64,000 nt of DNA from Sulfolobales archaeon (GCA_025059075.1 JANXDZ010000004.1:62001-126000), one strand, 5' to 3'; counted from the stretch's first letter, positions 31,919 to 40,544 are shown. Numbers and translations: made by a program. The notes: generated by a model from the sequence alone, not told the origin.

Positions 31919-32788
31919 ATGGAGTATGTAAGAAGGCCTGTTGTAGCAGGCTTCTTCTACTCATCTAATTCAGCTGAATTAAGTAAAAGCATTGAGAACT
32001 CCTTTAAGCATAGGCTTGGCCCCGGCAGCGTTCCTATAATTAGCGATATTAGGCTGAAGGAAAGCGTGGGCTTTGTTGTACCTCACGCTGGCTACATCTA
32101 CAGTGGGCCTATAGCAGCACATGTTTACTATAGATTAGCTCTAGAAGGAGTGCCTCAGACTATAGTTATAATTGGCACTAATCACACAGGTTATGGAGCC
32201 CTTGTCTCAGTATACCCAAGGGGCAAGTGGTTTACACCTCTAGGGGGAGTTGAGGTTGATGAAGAGCTAGCTAGAGAAGTCATAAGTGAAAGCTCGTATG
32301 CAGAAGAAGACATTTATGCCCATGTAGATGAACATTCTGTAGAAGTACAATTACCATTCCTTCAGTATCTTTTTGGAAGTAAGTTTAGGATACTACCTAT
32401 AGTCATAATGATGCATTCACTAGAAGTATCCAGGGATTTAGCTAAAGCAATATACAATGCTGTAGCGAAAAGCGGGAGAGACGTAGTGTTATTAGCTAGC
32501 AGCGATATGACTCACTACGAACCCCACGGCATAGCTGTAAAAAAAGATCTAAAGGCAGTGGAGAAGATAGTCTCTCTAGATACTGAAGGCTTCTATAAAA
32601 CTATGAGTGAACTAGACATCAGTATATGTGGGCCCGGAGGGATAATGACGCTAATTGAGTATGTAAAAACAACGGGCGTTGAAAAGGCTAGAGCAGAACT
32701 CCTTAAATACGCTACAAGCGGAGACGTAACTGGAGACAAATCAGCTGTCGTAGGCTATGCATCAATAAGATTTTACCTAGCTAAATAA
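31919..32788 (+). CDS. Memo (AMMECR1-associated) family protein
   Basis: A 289-residue protein of the MEMO1 family, with a fold like class III extradiol dioxygenases. Family landmarks are RRPVVAGFFYSSNSAELSK, VVPHAGYIYSGPIAAHVYY (metal-site histidine), GTNHTGYGALVSVYPRGKW, DEHSVEVQLPFLQYLF and LASSDMTHYEP. In archaea it is usually linked to S2 and to mevalonate-pathway genes; its biochemical role is not settled. ATG 31919, with GTGGGAG upstream, gives the standard start. The longer frame from 31829 overlaps S2 and is rejected. Confidence 0.93.
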   Translation: MEYVRRPVVAGFFYSSNSAELSKSIENSFKHRLGPGSVPIISDIRLKESVGFVVPHAGYIYSGPIAAHVYYRLALEGVPQTIVIIGTNHTGYGALVSVYPRGKWFTPLGGVEVDEELAREVISESSYAEEDIYAHVDEHSVEVQLPFLQYLFGSKFRILPIVIMMHSLEVSRDLAKAIYNAVAKSGRDVVLLASSDMTHYEPHGIAVKKDLKAVEKIVSLDTEGFYKTMSELDISICGPGGIMTLIEYVKTTGVEKARAELLKYATSGDVTGDKSAVVGYASIRFYLAK

Positions 32789-32815
32789 TGCTTATTTATT
32801 CTAGAGGAGGGATTA

Positions 32816-33580
32816 TTGAAAACAATAGAGTCCAGATTGCCCATACCCTTATTCTCAACGCCGCTGGAATCAAATAACCCTACGTTAGTATTTCTAAGCA
32901 ATATGAAGGTAACTGCGCGTATTAGTGCAAGAGATTATAGAAGTGTTGAAGTTAAGTTAGCTAATGGAGATAGCGATGAGTATCGCGATCTTTTGGCAAG
33001 CTCTCTGCATTCATTCTATGAATTCATATCTAGTGAAATTATTGAGCGGGGCCTTAAGGTAGTTGTAGAAGGAGATCTCAATTACGCTCTTGGAGTTTAT
33101 GCATCACTAACTACTGAGACGGCAAAACTTTTTGGGTTAAGCAATGATGATTTAATTGAAGCAACGAGCTCTATAGATGCATTAATTGGAATTAGAAAAG
33201 CTCAGCTAACCCCCATGAGGTACTCCCTAATTGTTGGAAGGCCAATAGTCTATAGGCGCAGCGAAGGATTCATAGAGCTTGGAGGCGGGGGATTAGAGCC
33301 AAGAGTTATTGAGGTATTTAGAGTAGTTCAGTTAAGTGAACCCATAGTTAAGGAGCCCCTTAGCTCTATAATAATTCACTTAGGAGGCTATGCCGTAATA
33401 GAGTTAGTCAAGTGTATTCTTGAGCATGGCTTAGGTAATTGCAGAGAAATAGTTGAATTATCATCTAGATCTATGAACTCCATATACTACATACTTTATG
33501 GACTTCAGTCTAGGAGTATGGGGGAAGTCTATATAGTAGACTTAGATAACTACGTAGCAGTAGCGTCCATAAGTTATTAG
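32816..33580 (+). CDS. GHMP-kinase-like protein without the phosphate loop (mevalonate kinase position)
   Basis: A 254-residue protein of uncertain function, shorter than mevalonate kinases (about 310-330). By position it sits between Memo and isopentenyl-diphosphate isomerase, where archaea keep mevalonate kinase. The pattern is GHMP-like: an N-terminal strand region, a helix YALGVYASLTTETAKLFGLS where the family has GLGSSAA...ALA.LFG, and SIDALIGIRKAQLTPMRYSL. The glycine-serine phosphate loop is replaced by EGDLNYALG, and there is no clear catalytic aspartate motif. It has a good ribosome site (GGAGGGA) and an undamaged frame, so it is probably expressed. Kinase activity looks unlikely. 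The family call is inference from weak similarity plus neighbours. Confidence 0.5.
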   Translation: MKTIESRLPIPLFSTPLESNNPTLVFLSNMKVTARISARDYRSVEVKLANGDSDEYRDLLASSLHSFYEFISSEIIERGLKVVVEGDLNYALGVYASLTTETAKLFGLSNDDLIEATSSIDALIGIRKAQLTPMRYSLIVGRPIVYRRSEGFIELGGGGLEPRVIEVFRVVQLSEPIVKEPLSSIIIHLGGYAVIELVKCILEHGLGNCREIVELSSRSMNSIYYILYGLQSRSMGEVYIVDLDNYVAVASISY

Positions 33581-33646
33581 ATCTATTGATAGCCTTAAGT
33601 TAATAAACCTTGAGACTCATATTAATTGCTTGCAAGGTGTATTTAA

Positions 33647-34765
33647 GTGAGTAGTAGCACTATGTGTAGAAAAGTTGAACACATAGAGCTTGCATTAATC
33701 GATGAGATGACTTATGAAAATAACTGCAGCAGCATATATAGTGATATAATGCTAGTACATCAAGCTTTTCCAGGAGTTTCATTTAGAGAAGTCAAGTTGA
33801 CTACAAACTTCCTAAGGTACTCTCTTGAGGCACCAATAGTTATTGAGGGAATGACGGGGGGTCATCCAGCTACAGCTGAAATTAATGAAAAGCTAGCGTT
33901 GCTAGCTAGTAAAGCTGGAGTAGCTCTCGGTATTGGAAGCCAGAGGGCATTAATTGAGAACCGTAGTGAAGAAGTGTTTAAAACATATAAGATCGTTCGT
34001 GATGCGGCGAGAGACATACCTGTAATAGGGAACATTGGGATAACGATACTTGGCAAATATAGCTACAGCAAGATAGCTGAAGTAATTAGCTCAATAGATG
34101 TAGATGCTCTTGCAGTACACTTAAACCCTGCACAGGAATTAATACAGCCGGAGGGCGATGCATCCTTCACACAGGATCTTCTTAGTAAGCTAGCTGATTT
34201 AAGGAAGGAGATCGCTATACCAATAATAGTTAAGGAAGTTGGGACAGGTCTCTCTATGGAAGTCGCAGAGGCTTTCGCCAAGATCGGCATAGAGATCTTC
34301 GATGTAGCTGGAGCCTGTGGCACAAGTTGGATAAAGATAGAGGGAGCTAGGGCTAGAAGAGCTAGAGATCTATTGAGAGCTGCATTAGCTGAAGAGCTTA
34401 GTTCTTGGGGGATACCAACGCCTATATCAGTCATAGAGTGTAGGTACGCTGTTCCACGATCAATAGTAATAGCTAGTGGAGGTGTTTGGTCAAGCTATAA
34501 AGCTGCAGTTAACATAGCTTTAGGAGCAGATCTTGTTGGAATAGCACGGCCAATACTCAAGGCATTATTTAACGGTGGAATAGAGAAAGGCTTAGAATAC
34601 TTAAGGCTATTCACTGAAGGTCTTAAAGCCTTAATGTTTCTAACAGGGTCTAGCAATGTATTAGAATTAAAGAGAAAGCCTGTCTATATAGGTAGTAGAA
34701 TTCTTTCATACATGCGCTCACGGGGAATAGACATAGATGCTTACTTAGCGAATAAAGGAGGTTGA
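33647..34765 (+). CDS. fni: Isopentenyl-diphosphate delta-isomerase, type 2 (FMN-dependent)
   Basis: A 372-residue FMN/NADPH-dependent enzyme that interconverts IPP and DMAPP for archaeal lipids. Motifs: APIVIEGMTGGHP, LGIGSQRALIEN, AVHLNPAQELIQPEGD (catalytic glutamine region), VKEVGTGLSMEVA, and DVAGACGTSW, with the FMN-phosphate site near IASGGVWSSYKA. GTG 33647 is the first in-frame start; its length is slightly greater than in bacteria. It belongs to a lipid-precursor cluster with the GHMP-like gene and DUF2118, followed by GltX. Confidence 0.95.
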   Translation: MSSSTMCRKVEHIELALIDEMTYENNCSSIYSDIMLVHQAFPGVSFREVKLTTNFLRYSLEAPIVIEGMTGGHPATAEINEKLALLASKAGVALGIGSQRALIENRSEEVFKTYKIVRDAARDIPVIGNIGITILGKYSYSKIAEVISSIDVDALAVHLNPAQELIQPEGDASFTQDLLSKLADLRKEIAIPIIVKEVGTGLSMEVAEAFAKIGIEIFDVAGACGTSWIKIEGARARRARDLLRAALAEELSSWGIPTPISVIECRYAVPRSIVIASGGVWSSYKAAVNIALGADLVGIARPILKALFNGGIEKGLEYLRLFTEGLKALMFLTGSSNVLELKRKPVYIGSRILSYMRSRGIDIDAYLANKGG

Positions 34766-34769
34766 GCTC

Positions 34770-35270
34770 GTGAATTCCTATGAATACCCAGAGGTATTCA
34801 TTGAAGGAAGTGGAGAAGAGCCTTACATAAGTGTAGTTGGTGAATACTACCTCCTCTCTAAAAAAGTAGTAAGCGAGAAGTTCTATGGACATATAATCTA
34901 TGAAGATGTCGTTGAAAAAGCCTTGAACTTAGAGGAGCTGGTTACAACAAAATCAATGGTAGTTGTGCCAAGGCTCAGCCTTAATAAAGATCTCGACGGC
35001 ATTTTTATATCTAAAGACACTCCTATTTGCATTGATGAAGTAATTGGTCATGCCGCGGTAATCCACGTTAGTGAAGGAAATGCAGTGAGTGTCGGAGATA
35101 AGTTAGCCAGCGTAGTGACTGGTAAGGGGGATGTTAGAACTTATAGAGCTTCTTGTAGTGGAGTAGTAATTTTAGTAATAGGCTATGTGTGGCTAAAGCC
35201 TGAGAAATACATTGTAGTAACTGTAGGTGAAGAACATGTTAGAAGAATATCAATTAAAGGAGCTGCGTGA
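34770..35270 (+). CDS. DUF2118 family protein with a lipoyl-like fold
   Basis: A 166-residue protein of the crenarchaeal DUF2118 family. The C-terminal half reads like a biotinyl/lipoyl sandwich domain: AAVIHVSEGNAVSVGDKLA, then VVTGKGDVRTYRASCSGVVIL. The usual modified lysine (MKM or DKA) is not found at the turn; instead GKGD stands there, with one lysine. Function is unknown. A strong site AAAGGAGGTTGAG precedes GTG 34770. Its last 35 bases overlap GltX. Its placement next to the isomerase suggests a link to isoprenoid lipids, but that is inference. Confidence 0.7.
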   Translation: MNSYEYPEVFIEGSGEEPYISVVGEYYLLSKKVVSEKFYGHIIYEDVVEKALNLEELVTTKSMVVVPRLSLNKDLDGIFISKDTPICIDEVIGHAAVIHVSEGNAVSVGDKLASVVTGKGDVRTYRASCSGVVILVIGYVWLKPEKYIVVTVGEEHVRRISIKGAA

Positions 35271-36987
35271 GCTGGCGTTTAAATACTCATTGCTAAACGC
35301 AGTTAAACATGGAGGGAGGGCTTCTCTTAACGCCGTTGTATCTAAAATAATGGGTGAGAAGCCTAGTTTAAAGAGCTTTGTTAAACAATTAATACCATTG
35401 ATTTCTCAAGTAGTTGAAGAAGTAAATAGACTTACTTTAGAAGAGCAGTTAAACATTGTCAGAAGTAATTGGCCTGAACTCCTTGAGGAGAAGAAGGTCT
35501 TTGAGAAGAAGTATCTGCCGCCACTTCCAAGTGCTATTGAAGGAAGAGTTGTGACGAGGTTTGCGCCAAACCCAGATTACACAATACACCTTGGAAATGC
35601 TAGATCTGCTTACTTAAGCTATGTCTATGCTGAAATGTACCGTGGGGAAATGGTTTTAAGATTTGAAGACACTGATCCTAGAATTAAGGCCTCCTTCCCC
35701 GACTCTTACGTTAAAATAAAGGAGGACTTAAGGTGGCTTGGAGTTAAGTGGAATAGGGAGTATATACAGAGTTTGAGGCTCCCAATATATTATGAGACTG
35801 CTAGAGAGCTAATTAAGCGTGGAGGGGCTTATGTTGATAAATGCAATGGCAACTTATTTAGAAAGCTTAGGAACCAAGGAAGGGAATGTCCTCATAGAAG
35901 CCTCGACTCCAGTAATCACTTAGAGGAGCTTGATAAAATGATTGAAGGAGCTTACTCTGAGGGAGAAGCTGTAGTTAGAGTAAAGACTGACTTAAAGCAC
36001 CCGGATCCTTCTGTAAGGGACTGGGTGGCGTTAAGAATAATAGATACTTCAAGGAACCCCCATCCACTAGTTGGGGATAAATACATTGTTTGGCCGACGT
36101 ACAATTACGCTGCAGGAGTAGATGATTACTTAATGGGCATAACTCATATCTTTAGGGGAAAGGAGCATGTGACTAATACTGTGAAGCAGAAATACATGTA
36201 TGAGAAGTTGGGGTGGAAATACCCTGAAGCAATACACTTTGGGAGACTGAGCTTAGAGGGAGTTGTATTAAGCAAAAGCTTAATGAGGAAGAGGGTTAGG
36301 GAAGGTTATGAAGTTTACGATGACATTAGGTTTGGAACGCTATCAGCATTGAGGAGGAGGGGGATAGTGCCTGAAGCAATACATGAAGCCATAAGGGAGG
36401 TGGGCTTAAGCCCTCTAGACGCTAAGATAAGCTACGTGAATCTTGCTGCAGTGAATAGGAAGATCATAGATTCAGTTGCTTATAGGTACATGTATGTAGA
36501 GGATCCTGTTGAAGTAGTAGTTGAAGGACTTCCAGAAGAGCATTTAGTTAAAATAACTCGTCATCCAACGCTAAAGATGTATGATGAAGTAGTGTTTAAG
36601 GGACCAAGGCTCTCAGTATATCTAGCTAAAAGTGATGCTGAAACATTAGTCTACAGAGGGATGATGAGACTCATGGAGTTAGCTAACGTTAAGTTTGCTA
36701 AGCATATCAGTAATGGACGAACAGTGATTAATGCAGTATACATTGATAACTCACTAGAGACTGCACAGAAGAATGACTTGCAGATAGTTCAGTGGGTGCC
36801 GGTAAACAACTGTATAGCTATAGAAGTACTTAAGCCATTAGGAGACTCTATAGCTAGATCATTCGGTTATGCAGAGAGATCTATAGAACGAGTGAAGAGC
36901 GGTGATATAGTTCAATTTTACAGATATGGTTTCGTGAGAATAGAGAGAACTTCTGCAGGGATTAGAGCTATATTCGCTCATACGTAG
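35236..36987 (+). CDS. gltX: Glutamyl-tRNA synthetase (archaeal type)
   Basis: A 583-residue class I synthetase with the archaeal/eukaryotic-type beta-barrel anticodon domain. Motifs: RFAPNPDYTIHLGNARSAYLS (HIGH-like), LRFEDTDPRIK, MGITHIFRGKEHVTNT, and SKSLMRKRV (KMSKS equivalent SKS). The N-terminal 90 residues are the helical extension of the archaeal type. ATG 35236 follows GTAGGTGA and lies inside the end of DUF2118; the upstream GTG 35227 is within the ribosome site. In archaea this enzyme often follows isoprenoid genes, as here. It may be non-discriminating (Glu and Gln), which I cannot judge. Confidence 0.96.
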   Translation: MLEEYQLKELRELAFKYSLLNAVKHGGRASLNAVVSKIMGEKPSLKSFVKQLIPLISQVVEEVNRLTLEEQLNIVRSNWPELLEEKKVFEKKYLPPLPSAIEGRVVTRFAPNPDYTIHLGNARSAYLSYVYAEMYRGEMVLRFEDTDPRIKASFPDSYVKIKEDLRWLGVKWNREYIQSLRLPIYYETARELIKRGGAYVDKCNGNLFRKLRNQGRECPHRSLDSSNHLEELDKMIEGAYSEGEAVVRVKTDLKHPDPSVRDWVALRIIDTSRNPHPLVGDKYIVWPTYNYAAGVDDYLMGITHIFRGKEHVTNTVKQKYMYEKLGWKYPEAIHFGRLSLEGVVLSKSLMRKRVREGYEVYDDIRFGTLSALRRRGIVPEAIHEAIREVGLSPLDAKISYVNLAAVNRKIIDSVAYRYMYVEDPVEVVVEGLPEEHLVKITRHPTLKMYDEVVFKGPRLSVYLAKSDAETLVYRGMMRLMELANVKFAKHISNGRTVINAVYIDNSLETAQKNDLQIVQWVPVNNCIAIEVLKPLGDSIARSFGYAERSIERVKSGDIVQFYRYGFVRIERTSAGIRAIFAHT

Positions 36988-36993
36988 CCGACA

Positions 36994-37003
36994 CTTATAT
37001 AAG
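36994..37003 (+). promoter_or_regulatory. TATA box of rpl7ae
   Basis: The palindromic CTTATATAAG lies just after the gltX stop and 58 bases before ATG 37061. Transcription would start near 37028, leaving a leader of about 30 bases with GAGGAGGAGG. Confidence 0.65.
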
Positions 37004-37060
37004 GGAGTACTTGTTTCTACATGTAGTACGATTTGACGAATAGAGGAGGAGGATGATAAT

Positions 37061-37447
37061 ATGAGTAGGCCTATTCACGTAAAATTCGATGTACCACCTG
37101 AAGTGTCTGAGAAAGCCTATGAAGCAGTGAAAAAAGCCAGAGAGAGTGGGGGTAAGGTAAAGAAGGGCACTAATGAAACTACTAAAGCTGTAGAAAGAGG
37201 ACAGGCGAAGCTAGTGCTAATAGCTGTAGACGTAGATCCACCTGAAATAGTTATGCATTTACCGCTGTTATGCGATGAAAAGAAGATACCTTACGTTTAT
37301 GTGCCAAGTAAGAAGAAGCTTGGTGAGGCCTCCGGCATAGAAGTTGCTGCTGCTAGTGCTGCAATAGTTGATCCAGGTAACGCTAAGGATTTAGTTGAAG
37401 AAGTGATAAGAGCTATGCATGAAATAAGGACTAAGGCCAGTAAGTAG
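37061..37447 (+). CDS. rpl7ae: Ribosomal protein L7Ae
   Basis: A 128-residue kink-turn-binding protein, part of the large subunit and also of C/D and H/ACA sRNPs and RNase P in archaea. Features: [42 protein letters not shown] and [22 protein letters not shown] very strong ribosome site (GGAGGAGGATGA) precedes ATG 37061, which fits high expression. S28e follows convergently. Confidence 0.98.
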   Translation: MSRPIHVKFDVPPEVSEKAYEAVKKARESGGKVKKGTNETTKAVERGQAKLVLIAVDVDPPEIVMHLPLLCDEKKIPYVYVPSKKKLGEASGIEVAAASAAIVDPGNAKDLVEEVIRAMHEIRTKASK

Positions 37448-37503
37448 ATTCCCCTAATTAATTCATTAATAAGAATGTTAATGTTTTTATTAATAATCTT
37501 GGT

Positions 37504-37761
37504 TTACTTTGTAGTAAGCTTTCTTGCTTCACGCGCAGTCTCTCTTAAAATAACTATGTCACCTATTCTCACTGAGCCCTTAATGTTCCTAGTTATTATT
37601 CTGCCCTTATCCCTTCCCTCAAGTACGCGCACTCTTACTTGCGTTATTTCTCCAGTAACTCCAGTTCTTCCAATGATCTGGACTACTTCTGCTGGAAACC
37701 CTATTTCATCAACTACACTTGACTCAGGTTGCTCTACAACTACTTTCGTCTCAGCACTCAT
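37504..37761 (-). CDS. rps28e: Ribosomal protein S28e
   Basis: An 85-residue small-subunit protein of archaea and eukaryotes. Features: [42 protein letters not shown] and [21 protein letters not shown] 37761 follows GAGGGC and gives the family length; the longer frame to 37854 runs through the promoter. It is divergent from L24e, with back-to-back TATA boxes. In many archaea S28e lies in the L7Ae-S28e-L24e-Ndk operon in the same direction; here it is inverted. Confidence 0.95.
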   Translation of the reverse strand: MSAETKVVVEQPESSVVDEIGFPAEVVQIIGRTGVTGEITQVRVRVLEGRDKGRIITRNIKGSVRIGDIVILRETAREARKLTTK

Positions 37762-37815
37762 AGATATGCCCTCAATTACAGTGCTTAGAGTATCTAACTT
37801 TATTGAGGGATAAAA

Positions 37816-37825
37816 GCTTATATAG
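37816..37825 (-). promoter_or_regulatory. TATA box of rps28e
   Basis: On the minus strand CTATATAAGC lies about 55 bases before ATG 37761. It stands ten bases from the oppositely directed L24e TATA box. Confidence 0.6.
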
Positions 37826-37834
37826 TATATCAGC

Positions 37835-37844
37835 CTTTTTATAC
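37835..37844 (+). promoter_or_regulatory. TATA box of rpl24e-ndk
   Basis: CTTTTTATAC lies 30 bases before ATG 37874. Transcription would start near 37866, so the leader is only a few bases and includes GAGGAAT. Confidence 0.6.
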
Positions 37845-37873
37845 GGCTGAACAAGAGTCATCGAGGAATTAAA

Positions 37874-38056
37874 ATGCCTAGAGCTATTACCTGCAGCTAT
37901 TGTGGAAGAAGCATAGAGCCGGGGACAGGCCTAATGTATGTAAAAAACGATGGATCAATATTGTGGTTCTGTAGCAGTAAGTGTAAGAAGAAGCACTTTT
38001 ATGGAAGTGATCCAAGGAAGTTAAAGTGGACAGTAAAGGGGAGGCAAGCTAGTTAA
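37874..38056 (+). CDS. rpl24e: Ribosomal protein L24e
   Basis: A 60-residue zinc-ribbon large-subunit protein. [17 protein letters not shown] and [21 protein letters not shown] carry the four cysteines and the family signature. ATG 37874. Ndk follows after 27 bases on the same strand, the conserved archaeal order. Confidence 0.97.
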   Translation: MPRAITCSYCGRSIEPGTGLMYVKNDGSILWFCSSKCKKKHFYGSDPRKLKWTVKGRQAS

Positions 38057-38083
38057 CGCTTCAGGAGCTCCTGGTGAATAGCC

Positions 38084-38506
38084 GTGGCTGTTGAGAGAAC
38101 ACTTATATTGATAAAGCCCGACGGCGTTGAAAGAGGCCTTGTGGGAGAAATAATAAGTAGGTTTGAGAAGAAGGGATTTAGAATCGTTGGATTAAAAATG
38201 CTTAAGTTCAGCGAGGAGTTAGCAGAGAAGTTCTACTCAGTTCATAGAGGGAAGGGGTTCTTTAATGAATTAGTGAATTACATAGCCTCAGGACCTGTAG
38301 TAGCCATGGTGATAGAGGGTGAAAGCGCTATTAAAGTCTCTAGAGCAATAATAGGCCCCACTGATGGAAGAGAAGCTCCCCCTGGAACTATTAGAGGAGA
38401 CTATTCTTTGTCTAAGCTAAAGAATACCGTTCATGCAAGCGATAGCGTAGATAGTGCTGCATATGAAATAAGCGTAATATTCAACGAACACGAGCTAATA
38501 CCTTAA
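38084..38506 (+). CDS. ndk: Nucleoside diphosphate kinase
   Basis: A 140-residue enzyme that moves the gamma-phosphate between nucleoside tri- and diphosphates. [35 protein letters not shown] and [20 protein letters not shown] are in place. The active-site histidine is in the block after [12 protein letters not shown] (NTVHASDS). GTG 38084 is the start. Its stop converges with aIF5B 30 bases downstream. Confidence 0.97.
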   Translation: MAVERTLILIKPDGVERGLVGEIISRFEKKGFRIVGLKMLKFSEELAEKFYSVHRGKGFFNELVNYIASGPVVAMVIEGESAIKVSRAIIGPTDGREAPPGTIRGDYSLSKLKNTVHASDSVDSAAYEISVIFNEHELIP

Positions 38507-38536
38507 AGCTTAAAGTTCCACATATAATGCATCATC

Positions 38537-40351
38537 TTAGACCGTGAATAGGCCGTAGAGAGGGTCGCTCCTCTTCTTTATCTCTATAATCTCCCTTAAT
38601 GCGTTAACCTCATCACTGGTTAGCTCACTTCTAAACTTCGTCGCCCACGCCTTTATATGATCCTTCGGTATGTCTGTATAAAGTACGTCGCCTTCATCAA
38701 TATGTCTACCTACAAGCACTTTTCCCTTAATAGATATTGCAACTGACATGCCTTTAGAAGCTTCTTTAAGTACATTGTCTCTATCCCTGATCTGCATTAA
38801 ATCTCCAATGTACATTCCATCACTTCTCATTAGTGGATAGCCGGGCTTAATCCTTCCTCCTAAGACTTCTACACCTACTATTGCTGGATCGCTTCTCCGA
38901 AATACAAAGCCTGGAAGTACTTTTACCTTCCCAGGCCTTATTAGTGAATCTATGAACTTTCTTTTCTCCTCCTCCCTAAATTCTCTAATCCACTCTGTAA
39001 ACTCCTCTATGAGTCTATAGATGATGTTATTAATAAAGATCTTTACTCCTTCACTTTGAGCCAACTCTTGAGCATCTGGAAGAACTCCTACATTAAATGC
39101 TACTATTACTCCATACTCAGGCCTGCTTTTCTTCACTATTGCAGCTTCTATTACTTCACTTCTAGATATAGGTCCTACGTCAGCTAGTCTAACAGGGTTT
39201 CCTTCTCTTCTTAATGCTGTTACTAAAGCTTCTAGGCTCCCGAGAGTATCTGCTTTAACTATTACTCCAATGTTATCAGTCCTCACCCTAATGGATTCCA
39301 CTTCCTCCCTGACTTTAGATACATAGTCACTTACAGCTTCTTCACTAGAGGCTACGTAAAGTGGTGAACCAGCAAGCGCGTTCTCTAAGTTATTAGCAAC
39401 TACTTTGACTCCTGCTGCAGCTATAGCTTCATCAATACTTATGAATCGGCCTTCATGTGCTCTCATGTCTTGAAGAGGGCGCGGCATTAATAGAGCCTTG
39501 ACTTTAGAGACTATGGGCTCAAGCCTCCCTCCAACAACTATTATATCGCCTTTCCTAATCAATCCATCATATATTATTACATCCATCGTTGTCCCTAAAC
39601 CAGGCTCCTCCTTTACTTCTAATACTACTCCTTTAGCTGCTTCAAAGCTTGTAATGAGCTTCTTCTTCATAAATACTTGCGATAAACCTGCTAGTAGGGC
39701 TAGTAGTTCTGGAATGCCTTCACCTGTCTTAGCTGAAAGCGGGACTATAGCTACTGTAGTTCTAAAGTCCTTTATTCTATCAAATCTATTGCTAGTGAAG
39801 CCAAACCTATGTAATTGCTCTACGAGTCTGTAGATTCTTGTATCTAAGGCATTCTGCACTTGGGGGGCTTGCTTAACTATAGATTCAGTGAATGGAGTGT
39901 TTGGGAAGGGCCTCCAGCCGGGTATTTTATCTACTTTATTTGCTGCTACAATAAACGGCACTTTCTTCTCCTTCAATATTTCTATACACTCAACTGTCTG
40001 AGGCATTACTCCTTCAAGTATGTCAATGACTAATATAGCTATATCAGCTACACTTCCACCTCTCTTTCTTAAGTTTGAGAAAAGCTCATGTCCTGGAGTA
40101 TCTATGAATAAAAGGCCCGGTACTTCTATTACTAGTTTAGGGAAGTATTTTTTCAAAGGCTCAGATACTTTCCTCAAGACGCTCTCTGGGACAATGCTTG
40201 CTCCTACATGTTGAGTAATCTCACCTGGCTCTTTTCTAGCTACAGTTGTACCCCTAATTTTATCCAATAGAGATGTCTTTCCATGATCTACGTGGCCAAG
40301 TACAACGACTATTGGTTGCCTAATCCAAGTCCTCCCTCGATTTATTTCCAA
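38537..40351 (-). CDS. infB: Translation initiation factor aIF5B (IF-2 homologue)
   Basis: A 604-residue GTPase for subunit joining. G-motifs VVVLGHVDHGKTSLLDKI, FIDTPGHELFSNLRKRGG and VAANKVDKIPGW are near the N-terminus, with domains II-IV behind (GVIVKADTLGSLEAL, VGVEVLGGRIKPGYPL). It lacks the long charged N-terminus of eukaryotic eIF5B, as usual in archaea. TTG 40351 with GGTGGTG just upstream is chosen, since the longer frame to 40429 covers the promoter. No intein is present, although inteins are known in some archaeal homologues. Divergent from S6e. Confidence 0.96.
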   Translation of the reverse strand: MEINRGRTWIRQPIVVVLGHVDHGKTSLLDKIRGTTVARKEPGEITQHVGASIVPESVLRKVSEPLKKYFPKLVIEVPGLLFIDTPGHELFSNLRKRGGSVADIAILVIDILEGVMPQTVECIEILKEKKVPFIVAANKVDKIPGWRPFPNTPFTESIVKQAPQVQNALDTRIYRLVEQLHRFGFTSNRFDRIKDFRTTVAIVPLSAKTGEGIPELLALLAGLSQVFMKKKLITSFEAAKGVVLEVKEEPGLGTTMDVIIYDGLIRKGDIIVVGGRLEPIVSKVKALLMPRPLQDMRAHEGRFISIDEAIAAAGVKVVANNLENALAGSPLYVASSEEAVSDYVSKVREEVESIRVRTDNIGVIVKADTLGSLEALVTALRREGNPVRLADVGPISRSEVIEAAIVKKSRPEYGVIVAFNVGVLPDAQELAQSEGVKIFINNIIYRLIEEFTEWIREFREEEKRKFIDSLIRPGKVKVLPGFVFRRSDPAIVGVEVLGGRIKPGYPLMRSDGMYIGDLMQIRDRDNVLKEASKGMSVAISIKGKVLVGRHIDEGDVLYTDIPKDHIKAWATKFRSELTSDEVNALREIIEIKKRSDPLYGLFTV

Positions 40352-40401
40352 TAGCACCACCTTGCTATAGCTATTAACATACATAAGCTTAGCTAGGAGT
40401 A

Positions 40402-40412
40402 TGTTTAAAAAG
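40402..40412 (-). promoter_or_regulatory. TATA box of infB
   Basis: On the minus strand CTTTTTAAACA lies about 50 bases before TTG 40351, placing transcription near 40380. Confidence 0.55.
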
Positions 40413-40456
40413 TGTAAAATATCTATCACAACAGTAAAGCTTCTAGTTGAAATTAA

Positions 40457-40467
40457 GGTTTATAAGC
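40457..40467 (+). promoter_or_regulatory. TATA box of the S6e operon
   Basis: GGTTTATAAGC preceded by AATTAA (BRE-like) is a strong promoter match 125 bases before the S6e start. It would give a leader of about 100 bases, the longest in the window, which contains the inverted repeat at 40507-40544. A second AT-rich GTTAAAATAC at 40547 could give a short-leader transcript instead. Confidence 0.55.
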
Positions 40468-40506
40468 CTCAGTTAAGTATTTGAATCCAATGGTCATGTA
40501 GGAAGG

Positions 40507-40544
40507 CCCTCAATGGATTAGCTAAGCCCTTTAAGGGTTGAGGG
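40507..40544 (+). promoter_or_regulatory. Inverted repeat in the S6e leader
   Basis: CCCTCAA (40507-40513) pairs with TTGAGGG (40538-40544) across a 24-base loop, whose 3' side contains the symmetric CCCTTTAAGGG. If transcription starts at the upstream TATA box, this hairpin lies in the mRNA leader and could have a regulatory role for the ribosomal protein mRNA. That role is only inference. Confidence 0.4.

Noticed and set aside
38537-40351. Possible intein in aIF5B, as in some archaea
   Set aside because: The protein is 604 residues with continuous GTPase motifs and no splicing blocks.
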